A stretch of DNA of 8,520 bases from Candidatus Roizmanbacteria bacterium CG_4_10_14_0_8_um_filter_33_9. Lineage in GTDB: Bacteria > Patescibacteriota > Microgenomatia > UBA1406 > GWC2-37-13. Of this stretch, positions 1 through 5,082 are shown piece by piece (the first letter of the stretch is position 1; every line of letters starts with the position of its first letter). Below the pieces are notes generated by a model that searched no databases, was not told the DNA's origin, and saw only the letters and a list, made by a program, of their open reading frames with translations. Location: positions 1 to 8,520 of the forward strand of contig PFLI01000171.1 in the NCBI GenBank assembly GCA_002785065.1, in the 5' to 3' direction. Made by a program: the position numbers and the translations under genes.

Positions 1-179
1 TTTTCCCAATCTACATTCCATTTGTTATCCGGGTTATATCCTTTAATAAACCGATTTCTGTATTCTATATCTCGAAGTTTTTTGTATCCACAGTTTTTAT
101 AATCGTCGTTGGTATAACTAGGTGTTTGGTTTCCGTCATAATCCAACCAGTTCCGTAATTCAGGTAATTCACCCACCAT
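1..179 (-). CDS. Hypothetical protein, partial (runs off left edge); probable second half of the 589-179 gene
   Basis: The frame opens with ATG at 179-177, which overlaps the stop of the upstream gene as TAATG. It stays open for 59 codons to the window edge. The peptide is rich in Trp, Tyr, Asn and Asp (for example ELPELRNWLDYDGN and KGYNPDNKWNVDW), which suits a secreted, possibly carbohydrate-related protein. I do not recognise the family. There are two readings. It may be a separate, translationally coupled gene. Alternatively it may be the continuation of the upstream secreted protein after a 1-base deletion. I favour the second, because this peptide starts without any signal sequence or domain boundary and the upstream product ends abruptly at FIPLNGV. 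Adding one base near 180 fuses the two frames. Confidence 0.6.
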   Translation of the reverse strand, partial: MVGELPELRNWLDYDGNQTPSYTNDDYKNCGYKKLRDIEYRNRFIKGYNPDNKWNVDWE

Positions 180-589
180 TAGACTCCATTAAGAGGAATA
201 AATACAGGAAACTGTTCTTCTTCAGCAAGTTCCATAATACGTTTTATACGAACAATATAGGGAGATTTTGAGGTTGGCGTATCAAGCGGATAATTCATAT
301 ATTCAAGAAGAGTGCTCCATGCAAGCTGCCGTTGTGGAGTTGCACCTACTGTTAAAAGTGTTTTAATATTCCGAAGTCTTTGTATTGCTTTTGGTTTTAC
401 TTCTTTCTGCCATTTTTCCTCAGAAGCATACCAATCAAGAAAATGAAATGAATCGGAAAAGTTTATGACAATATATTGAGGATCTGAAGTAATTTCAAAA
501 GCATAAATTCTTTGAGGAAAAAGTAATAATAAAATAAACAAAAAGATTAAACCTATTTTTTGAAGAGGATATATTATCTTTTTTATCAT
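179..589 (-). CDS. Secreted hypothetical protein, N-terminal part (possibly frameshifted)
   Basis: I place the start at ATG 589-587, giving 136 residues. An in-frame GTG at 610 would add 7 residues, but an extended -10 (TGT TATTCT) lies 6 nt before the 589 ATG. Residues 1-30 look like a signal peptide: MIKK n-region, a Leu/Ile/Phe-rich core at about 12-24, and a likely cleavage after RIYA. The mature part begins FEITSDPQ and contains a helical, basic stretch. It then has LAWSTLLEYMNYPLD and IKRIMELAEEEQFPVFIPLNG, and stops at TAA. The protein is therefore probably exported or anchored in the envelope. The abrupt end inside what reads as a folded domain, followed in the -1 frame by open sequence of similar composition, suggests one longer protein cut by a frameshift. 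I do not recognise the family and assign no function. Confidence 0.65.
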   Translation of the reverse strand: MIKKIIYPLQKIGLIFLFILLLLFPQRIYAFEITSDPQYIVINFSDSFHFLDWYASEEKWQKEVKPKAIQRLRNIKTLLTVGATPQRQLAWSTLLEYMNYPLDTPTSKSPYIVRIKRIMELAEEEQFPVFIPLNGV

Positions 590-595
590 TATATG

Positions 596-604
596 AGAAT
601 AACA
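596..604 (-). promoter_or_regulatory. Extended -10 promoter (TGT TATTCT) for the secreted protein
   Basis: On the minus strand TGT TATTCT reads from 604 to 596 and is followed by 6 nt and then ATG at 589. Standard -10 to +1 spacing puts the transcription start at 589, the A of the start codon, so the mRNA would be leaderless. No good -35 is visible at 17-18 nt. This is inference from the motif, but the same arrangement recurs at 735-743 and 3937-3945. Confidence 0.45.
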
Positions 605-634
605 CAACACCCACTTTTTTCATAATAAATAATC

Positions 635-720
635 CGTCATTCTGGCACCAAACGCGATTGTCCAGAATCTATAAAAGGATTCTGGATGCTCCCGCCAATG
701 GCGGGATTACCAGAATGACG
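635..720. repeat. REP/MITE-like palindromic element with three nested inverted repeats
   Basis: The 86-bp element is bounded by a perfect 11-bp inverted repeat, CGTCATTCTGG at 635-645 and CCAGAATGACG at 710-720. Inside are CCAGAATC (662-669) paired with GATTCTGG (678-685), and CCCGCC (691-696) paired with GGCGGG (700-705) around a 3-nt loop. It is much more GC-rich than its surroundings. The GTCATTCTGG and CCCGCC...GGCGGG blocks resemble dispersed palindromic repeats known from many bacterial genomes, where they are regarded as non-autonomous mobile elements. Here it sits between two divergent genes, so it is not a shared terminator. Its right end supplies ATGACG exactly 17 nt before the -10 of the Nudix gene. 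Confidence 0.75.
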
Positions 721-743
721 AAGCATAAGTGGTATGTTAAAAT
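715..743 (+). promoter_or_regulatory. Promoter of the Nudix gene: ATGACG -17- (TGT)TAAAAT
   Basis: The -10 TAAAAT (738-743) is preceded by TGT (735-737), making an extended -10. The -35-like ATGACG (715-720) lies exactly 17 nt upstream and is the terminal part of the palindromic repeat. The predicted start is near 750, giving a leader of about 2 nt before ATG 752, and there is no Shine-Dalgarno sequence. Inferred from motifs only. Confidence 0.45.
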
Positions 744-751
744 AATGTAAT

Positions 752-1216
752 ATGATTACCTGTATTTTTGAAAATAATAACAAAACATCACTAAGGCATA
801 TTACAGTCAATGCGATTGTACTAAAAGGTAATTGTGTGCTTCTTGGAAAACGGGGGACTGTAAACGGCAAAAAAATATCAGAATTTGGAAAATGGGGTTT
901 ATTGGGTGGATTTATGGGACGGGATGAAACGCTTATCGAGTGCGCGAAGCGCGAGGTGATGGAGGAATCGGGTTGGGAAATAACAGAGATTAAATTGCTT
1001 AAAATAAACGATAATCCAAATCGCCCGAAAGAAGACAGACAGAATGTGGATTTCATTTATACAGCTAAAGCTGTCCGCCAAGTAAAAAAAGGGGATGAAG
1101 AAGTAAGCAGACTACAATGGTTCTCTTTAGACAAACTTCCGCAAAATGATCAAATTGCGTTTGATCATGCAGATGCATTGGAAATGGTAAAAAGAAACTA
1201 TGAAGCGGTAAAATAA
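752..1216 (+). CDS. Nudix hydrolase
   Basis: This 154-residue protein has the complete Nudix box G-x5-E-x7-REUxEExGU: G53, E59, R67-E68, E71-E72 and G74-W75. These residues form the helix that binds the catalytic divalent metal. The strand leading in (TVNAIVLKGNCVLLGKRG, about 18-35) and the WG-LLGG segment are typical of small MutT/ADP-ribose-pyrophosphatase-like members. Family members cleave nucleoside diphosphates linked to another moiety. The exact substrate (8-oxo-dGTP, ADP-ribose, NADH or other) cannot be told from sequence. It is a cytosolic, single-domain protein of normal family length. It is transcribed alone from a likely leaderless promoter. Its last 19 bases overlap the end of the HAD gene on the opposite strand. 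The preference for start 752 is supported by the -10 spacing. Confidence 0.93.
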   Translation: MITCIFENNNKTSLRHITVNAIVLKGNCVLLGKRGTVNGKKISEFGKWGLLGGFMGRDETLIECAKREVMEESGWEITEIKLLKINDNPNRPKEDRQNVDFIYTAKAVRQVKKGDEEVSRLQWFSLDKLPQNDQIAFDHADALEMVKRNYEAVK

Positions 1217-1794
1217 TTGACACGGAAAAAATCAATACCAATTGTATCCGCGGCTTGTTTATCAAAAATACTATCTCCAATAAGTAAATAGCCATTTTTC
1301 AAATTATTATTTGTATGAATCAACTTAAATCCATCAATTTCCGGTTTAATATAATACACATCGTCTCTTGTAATTACTTTTTGAAAACAGGTGGTGAAAT
1401 TTTCTTTTTGCATAACGTCTTTAATTGTTTTTTTAGCATTATTTGTCCAAAGAAAAAAATGATATTGCTGATAATAGGAATGAATAAATGATATAAGATT
1501 TGCGTTGGGTAGGTAACCGGTATAATGAGTCAATTCATAATGTTCATTGAATTGATCAAGAATTTGTTTAGCTTTTTCCCCATGTTTTTTAATAACAGTG
1601 TTTGTTAACTTAAAACCCATAAATGGTTTGCAAGGAATTTCTTCTGTGAGTTTATTGTCAAAAGTAGAAACTAATTTCCACAATTGTTCTCGATATGTTG
1701 ACCAATCAATGAGAAGTTTAATAAGCGTTGAATCCAAATCGAATATAAGATGTGATTTATGGTTGGTTTTCAAATAATTTAGTATAGGTTGCAT
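1198..1794 (-). CDS. HAD-superfamily hydrolase (phosphatase-like)
   Basis: This 198-residue protein carries all four HAD motifs. Motif I is FDLDSTLI, with nucleophile D19 and acid/base D21. Motif II is LWTNN (T117, N118). Motif III is K150 in IKPE. Motif IV is GDSIFD (D174, D178). A helical insert between motifs I and II (about 30-95) fits a C1 cap, as in phosphoglycolate-phosphatase-like members that act on small phosphorylated metabolites. The substrate is not predictable. It is the third gene of the trmB-like / EamA / HAD operon, starting 2 nt after the transporter stop and without a visible Shine-Dalgarno sequence, so it is probably reached by ribosomes from upstream. Its stop TAG (1200-1198) lies inside the convergent Nudix gene. 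Together with the transporter it may belong to uptake and salvage of one compound; this is inference. Confidence 0.9.
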   Translation of the reverse strand: MQPILNYLKTNHKSHLIFDLDSTLIKLLIDWSTYREQLWKLVSTFDNKLTEEIPCKPFMGFKLTNTVIKKHGEKAKQILDQFNEHYELTHYTGYLPNANLISFIHSYYQQYHFFLWTNNAKKTIKDVMQKENFTTCFQKVITRDDVYYIKPEIDGFKLIHTNNNLKNGYLLIGDSIFDKQAADTIGIDFFRVNYFTAS

Positions 1795-1796
1795 AC

Positions 1797-2657
1797 TTAT
1801 GTAACGAGTAACAAGATTAATCCTGCTATTACTCCTGATATTCCAAATAATTTTGTAATGGTAAGTTCATCATGAAAGAAAAGATAAGAACATATTGCGA
1901 CAGCAGATATTGAGGCTGTATTTATTGCGCTTACATATCCGATATTTGGCGTTATTGATAATGCCAAAATCATAAAATAATTAAATAGTCCTGAAAAAAC
2001 TCCAATACTTAACAGTAATGCTATTGATTTAATATGTAAGGTTCGTAAAGGAATTTTTGAAACAATAATTTCGAATACCACTATCAAAGAAACAATTATC
2101 GCGAGAAGAGTCAATAATTGAATTGTATTAATGCCAATGGTAAAAAGATATTTCATTCCAATGGTAAGAATTCCCCATGCAAAAAATGCACCGAATGATA
2201 AAGGTAGCCAAAGAAAATGGGATTTTTTCATATTGCTTTTTCCTATCATAATTATGATTGAAAAAACAATAATTAGCAGTATCCCTAAAGCTGAATTGAG
2301 AGGTAAAGGTGAATGAAAAAAAAGAACCGCTATGAGTGTTGTTAATACAACATAGCTTTTTGAGATGATTAGGCTGTATCTTGGATTGGGAGCAAGCTCA
2401 ATACTTTTTAACGAAGCTTTATTTCCTAAATAGCTGCAAAAAAATCCCAATAAAATGAGGATGACAAATTCATACAATGAAGGAATAAATTTTATCTTAT
2501 TTTGAATACCAATAGGAATATATAAAAAAAGGGGAATGAGAAAAGAAGTAAGATTAATAAGTGGATTTGGAATTTTAAGTAAAGACGCTTGACGGATGAG
2601 AACATAGAGAACAACTGAAAAAACAAACATAAAAAGACTTGCGATAATCCAGTTCAT
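1797..2657 (-). CDS. EamA/DMT-family transporter
   Basis: This 286-residue, very hydrophobic protein has about ten predicted transmembrane helices in two EamA-like halves (about 1-138 and 148-286). The C-terminal helix pair ends FFHDELTITKLFGISGVIAG (260 onward), matching the usual acidic-Glu-then-Gly pattern of EamA repeats. The family (drug/metabolite transporter superfamily) exports or imports small metabolites such as amino acids, nucleotide sugars or purine compounds. The substrate is not deducible here. ATG 2657 overlaps the stop of the regulator gene in an ATGA junction, so translation is probably coupled. It also has the one clear Shine-Dalgarno in the window (AAAGGAG, 12 nt upstream). 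Co-transcription with the TrmB-like regulator suggests that the regulator senses the transported compound. Confidence 0.9.
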   Translation of the reverse strand: MNWIIASLFMFVFSVVLYVLIRQASLLKIPNPLINLTSFLIPLFLYIPIGIQNKIKFIPSLYEFVILILLGFFCSYLGNKASLKSIELAPNPRYSLIISKSYVVLTTLIAVLFFHSPLPLNSALGILLIIVFSIIIMIGKSNMKKSHFLWLPLSFGAFFAWGILTIGMKYLFTIGINTIQLLTLLAIIVSLIVVFEIIVSKIPLRTLHIKSIALLLSIGVFSGLFNYFMILALSITPNIGYVSAINTASISAVAICSYLFFHDELTITKLFGISGVIAGLILLLVT

Positions 2658-3433
2658 ATATATTTTTCACTCCTTTCCCAAATAAAATCAAACATCGAGT
2701 TGAGAAGCAGTGCAACATAGGTGTCTTTTATGGTAATAACAATATAATTTTCTTTTTCATCAAAACTGGTAATATTGGCAATATCTCCGGATATTCGAAG
2801 TCCATAAAGGCCTCTCATTTCTTTAGGCATAAGGCGTATTTCCTTCAACAGTTTTTTATCGGATTTCATTATCGGTGCAAAAACCTGTTTATCTGCAAAG
2901 TCTACGATTTGTTTTATTGAAACACCTGCCTTAATTCTTCGACGTGCAAATTCATTAACCCATTCAACATGCTCTTTGTCTTTGAAGTAAGGGAAAGAAA
3001 GACGATATAGTTCTTTAATGATTTTATTTGATGAAACTGCGGCTTCAAGGTTGCGGTTCATTTGATCGCGTATTGCTTGAATTCCTTGCTCAACCTTGAT
3101 ATAAGTACTTCGTTTTTTTTCGGTATCCTTTATTAATTTTTGAACAAAATCGTTTAATTGGTTTTCTTGTGTTCTTAGTTCATTTTTTTTATTTTGGAGA
3201 AGTTCTTTCAAAACATCAGGTGAAGCAGCTGTATGAGTTGTTCCCCGTAAACGGGGGACAGTAATAAGAAGTCCTTTTTCAACAAGCGATTTAACTGCAC
3301 GGTAACATGACGATTTATCCATATGGATAATCCGTGCAATCTCAGCAGCTGTTTTTTCTTTGTATTTGAGATAGGTTAGATAAACTGTGGATTCATTTGT
3401 GGTTAGTCCAAGTTGGGTAAGAATAGAATTCAT
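2654..3433 (-). CDS. TrmB-family transcriptional regulator
   Basis: This 259-residue protein begins with a winged helix-turn-helix (about 6-65). TAAEIARIIHMDKSSCYRAV is the HTH and VEKGLLITVPRLRG the wing. A charged coiled coil follows (about 73-115, LKELLQNKKNELRTQENQL). The C-terminal domain (about 120-255) is of the kind found in TrmB-like regulators as an effector-binding or dimerisation module. TrmB proteins are mostly sugar-responsive regulators in archaea and are also common in CPR bacteria. The gene leads an operon with a transporter and a HAD phosphatase, and its stop overlaps the transporter start (ATGA). It is read from a consensus promoter bracketed by two ATRCAACTAAT sites, one inside its own leader, which suggests autoregulation. 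There is no Shine-Dalgarno sequence before ATG 3433. The effector is unknown. Confidence 0.87.
   Translation of the reverse strand: MNSILTQLGLTTNESTVYLTYLKYKEKTAAEIARIIHMDKSSCYRAVKSLVEKGLLITVPRLRGTTHTAASPDVLKELLQNKKNELRTQENQLNDFVQKLIKDTEKKRSTYIKVEQGIQAIRDQMNRNLEAAVSSNKIIKELYRLSFPYFKDKEHVEWVNEFARRRIKAGVSIKQIVDFADKQVFAPIMKSDKKLLKEIRLMPKEMRGLYGLRISGDIANITSFDEKENYIVITIKDTYVALLLNSMFDFIWERSEKYI
2670..2676 (-). promoter_or_regulatory. Shine-Dalgarno sequence (AAAGGAG) of the EamA gene
   Basis: AAAGGAG reads from 2676 to 2670, 12 nt before ATG 2657, and lies inside the end of the regulator gene. It is notable because the other genes here, including other operon-internal ones, show no such site. Confidence 0.6.
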
Positions 3434-3439
3434 AATATA

Positions 3440-3458
3440 AGTTGATTTAAATGCAACT
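3440..3458. promoter_or_regulatory. Candidate operator (near-palindrome) in the leader of the trmB-like gene
   Basis: AGTTG (3440-3444) and CAACT (3454-3458) are inverted arms around ATTTAAAT plus one base. The core ATTTAAAT is itself palindromic. The site lies about +9 to +27 relative to the predicted start, a position suited to repression. Its right half, ATGCAACTAAT (3451-3461), recurs upstream of the -35 as ATACAACTAAT. It is probably bound by the regulator encoded immediately downstream; this is inference. Confidence 0.5.
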
Positions 3459-3473
3459 AATAACTATGAGGTA

Positions 3474-3502
3474 ATTATAATCTTTTGAGGTTATTTTGTC
3501 AA
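3474..3502 (-). promoter_or_regulatory. Consensus sigma70-type promoter of the trmB-like operon
   Basis: On the minus strand TTGACA (3502-3497) is followed by exactly 17 nt and TATAAT (3479-3474), a 12/12 match to the bacterial housekeeping consensus. The predicted start is near 3467, giving a leader of about 33 nt. So strong a promoter in front of a regulator gene implies that it is held down by repression. Confidence 0.85.
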
Positions 3503-3527
3503 CATATATTTATTTAAGTAGTAGTAT

Positions 3528-3538
3528 ATACAACTAAT
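3528..3538. promoter_or_regulatory. Second candidate operator half-site upstream of the -35
   Basis: ATACAACTAAT (3528-3538) matches ATGCAACTAAT (3451-3461) at 10 of 11 positions in the same orientation, 77 bp away. The two copies bracket the promoter, a layout compatible with cooperative binding or looping by the TrmB-like regulator. It ends one base before the stop codon of the neighbouring membrane-protein gene. Motif evidence only. Confidence 0.4.
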
Positions 3539-3931
3539 CTATTTAAAAGGCTCCCATTTGATGTCTGCTATTCCAGATGTTTGATGAACTAAAATTCCCA
3601 CTATTACCATTCCCATATATCCAATCAATGCTCCAGTTCCGTAGGCTATACATTTCCCCATTGTATCGGTATCATGATCCAAATTTGCTTTACGTTTTAA
3701 GTAGGAATAGAGTCCAAGCATCGCTAGTCCTCCCATAAGTGCAGGAATGCTTCCTTCTGCAAATTCTTCAATTAAATTAAAAGGTCCTGGCTTGCTTCCA
3801 TGAGTTTCAGCATAGAACTGATAAAATCCGGCAAGTGAAGGAGGGATTGCAAAATTTACTACATTGATTACTCTTCTGAAATTACGAGAAGGAAAAGCTG
3901 GTAAACGAGGGTTTTCTCCATTAAAGCTCAT
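3539..3931 (-). CDS. Small membrane protein of unknown function
   Basis: This 130-residue protein has two clear hydrophobic helices, about 61-78 (SIPALMGGLAMLGLYSYL) and 94-115 (AYGTGALIGYMGMVIVGILV). Both are Gly-rich enough to pack closely. They are joined by a short charged loop (KRKANLDHDTDTMGK). A third, weaker amphipathic segment may lie at about 22-40. No catalytic motif or known domain is visible, and it is probably a lineage-specific inner-membrane protein. ATG 3931 is favoured because TGT TATAAT sits 5 nt upstream, so transcription should begin at the codon. It is probably a single-gene unit: the restored 2H-phosphoesterase gene upstream ends 45 nt away and the trmB-like operon downstream has its own promoter. 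I cannot assign a function. Confidence 0.75.
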   Translation of the reverse strand: MSFNGENPRLPAFPSRNFRRVINVVNFAIPPSLAGFYQFYAETHGSKPGPFNLIEEFAEGSIPALMGGLAMLGLYSYLKRKANLDHDTDTMGKCIAYGTGALIGYMGMVIVGILVHQTSGIADIKWEPFK

Positions 3932-3936
3932 TCCTG

Positions 3937-3945
3937 ATTATAACA
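3937..3945 (-). promoter_or_regulatory. Extended -10 (TGT TATAAT) of the small membrane-protein gene
   Basis: On the minus strand TGT TATAAT (3945-3937) is a perfect extended -10, followed by CAGGA and ATG 3931. The predicted start falls on the start codon, so the mRNA is probably leaderless. AGGA directly abuts the ATG, too close to act as a normal Shine-Dalgarno. No good -35 is seen. Confidence 0.6.
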
Positions 3946-3976
3946 CAAAATACCCTATAATATAATTAATTCACAT

Positions 3977-4671
3977 TTATTTTAGTTTCCAAGTATTATA
4001 TACGGTTCTTTTCTTAAGTACTGCATTACAGGAGAGAAGGGAAATGGAATCGACTTTATAGGGTTCTATGTCTATGTGTTGAGACAATTTTTCAACTTTT
4101 TTAGTAAATTCATCAGTAACTGGTGAAGTAAAACGAACGAGGGTAATGTTGGAAAAGAAAACTGTGAATTTACATATTGTTTATCATCAGGTATATTAGC
4201 CTTTTTTAACCTATTATCAAGATCTAAAACAATTTTATTCAATTCTGGATCTGTTGTACCTATGAGTGATAGATTATGTGGGAAAAGCATTAATCTGTAA
4301 AAATAGACGTAGAATTTATTATGTTTAGGAATAACGTCTTGAAAAATGTTTTTTGCGTGTTTAACATCGCACTGAGTAAATTGTGGAGGATTACTCACAA
4401 CTCTTATATTTTTTATTGTCATATGTAAAGAGTCGTTTGAGTAAAAATAATGATTTGGATGAATCTTTATTAATGGATTGATAAATGCATTTTGAATTAT
4501 TTTTGTTAATTTTTCATTTGGAAAATGAACATTTGTTAAAGATATCCGTGGATCATTTTCATAATCATCAATTGGTGAAACCGTACTGAAACGAAGTGAG
4601 TTTTTTTTAATTTGTTGTCCAATCTCATCAATTACTTTAATTTGATTTTGTTGATGTGCAGTAATCTTCAT
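3977..4671 (-). pseudogene. 2H phosphoesterase / 2'-5' RNA ligase-like protein, interrupted by a -1 frameshift
   Basis: The frame from ATG 4671 runs through LHMTIKNI, with H83-x-T85 the first HxT motif of the 2H superfamily, and continues normally to NSQF (about residue 171). After that it reads unrelated sequence and stops at 4072. Shifting frame near 4153-4161 (two A4 tracts on the plus strand) gives FSNITLVRFTSPV and a C-terminal DSISLLSCNAVLKKRTVYNT, a typical LigT-like ending, and then TAA at 3977. With one base added the gene encodes exactly 231 residues. 2H proteins cleave or ligate 2',3'-cyclic phosphate or 2'-5' linkages in RNA or nucleotides. The second motif reads N175-I-T177-L, so its His is replaced by Asn. 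A TTG at 4716 is an alternative start but is less likely, given TATACT 7 nt before ATG 4671. The break may be gene decay or an assembly error. Confidence 0.8.
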
Positions 4672-4678
4672 AAGATAC

Positions 4679-4684
4679 AGTATA
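4679..4684 (-). promoter_or_regulatory. -10 element (TATACT) of the 2H-phosphoesterase gene
   Basis: TATACT (4684-4679) lies 7 nt before ATG 4671, so the predicted start is within 1 nt of the codon. There is no TG extension and no convincing -35. It mainly supports choosing 4671 over the TTG at 4716. Confidence 0.35.
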
Positions 4685-4803
4685 TCGGTAGGAAAAAACA
4701 ATATATTTTCTCTCAAAAGTATGGTATACTATCATATATTCAAACTTAATAACAACTACATTATGCTTCTATTTAACGTCAATATAAGTTTCACTTTACC
4801 AAT

Positions 4804-5058
4804 ATGAAAAAAACAGGCCACAATTTTTGCATTCGGTGCGGAAAAGAACGGAAAATAATACGGACTTGGAAAGAAAAGATGTATGACTCAATTATAATTA
4901 ATACTGAATCAGTTTGTCCTGATCCTGAATGTCAAAAAAAAGTTGATAGTGAAAATAAAAAACAACGTGATAAAAACAATGCTATAAAGCAAAGAAGTGT
5001 AGAGCGTGCTCAAGATCGGCAAGCTCTGAGAACTGCGAATAAAAAAAAGCGAGGTTAA
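4804..5058 (+). CDS. Small Cys4 zinc-ribbon protein with a basic tail
   Basis: This 84-residue protein has two cysteine pairs, C9-x2-C12 (FCIRCGKER) and C38-x4-C43 (CPDPEC), which together should bind one zinc. Residues 44-84 are highly charged and mostly basic (KKQRDKNNAIKQRS, then a KKKRG end), probably a helical or disordered nucleic-acid-binding tail. Small zinc-ribbon proteins of this kind often contact RNA, ribosomes or DNA, but no specific family is recognised. It is divergent from the 2H-phosphoesterase gene across a region of about 130 bp. TATAAG at 4783-4788 is a possible -10, giving a leader of about 10 nt, and there is no Shine-Dalgarno sequence. It ends 24 bp from the converging GNAT-like gene. 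Composition and the paired cysteines argue for a real gene despite its size. Confidence 0.7.
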   Translation: MKKTGHNFCIRCGKERKIIRTWKEKMYDSIIINTESVCPDPECQKKVDSENKKQRDKNNAIKQRSVERAQDRQALRTANKKKRG

Positions 5059-5082
5059 ACAGACACTACTTATTAAAGCGAA

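Noticed and set aside
510..623. Minus-strand frame beginning MKKVGVVLFSYND at ATG 623
   Set aside because: The start looks attractive, but the frame ends after about 38 codons, overlaps the signal-peptide gene in another frame and has no recognisable continuation.
635..720. The palindromic repeat as an intrinsic terminator
   Set aside because: It lies between divergent genes, so neither neighbour ends there, and no T-run follows the hairpins.
637..1056. Long minus-strand frame (139 codons) opposite the Nudix gene
   Set aside because: It is antisense to a complete Nudix box, its end lies inside the palindromic repeat, and the translation is Ser/Phe-rich with no motif.
4672..4716. TTG start at 4716 for the 2H-phosphoesterase gene
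   Set aside because: It would add 15 residues with no family resemblance, the codon is weak and lacks a ribosome site, and ATG 4671 has a -10 directly upstream.
4718..4730. Small palindrome AGTATGGTATACT in the divergent region
   Set aside because: Five-bp arms in AT-rich DNA are expected by chance, and no second copy was seen.
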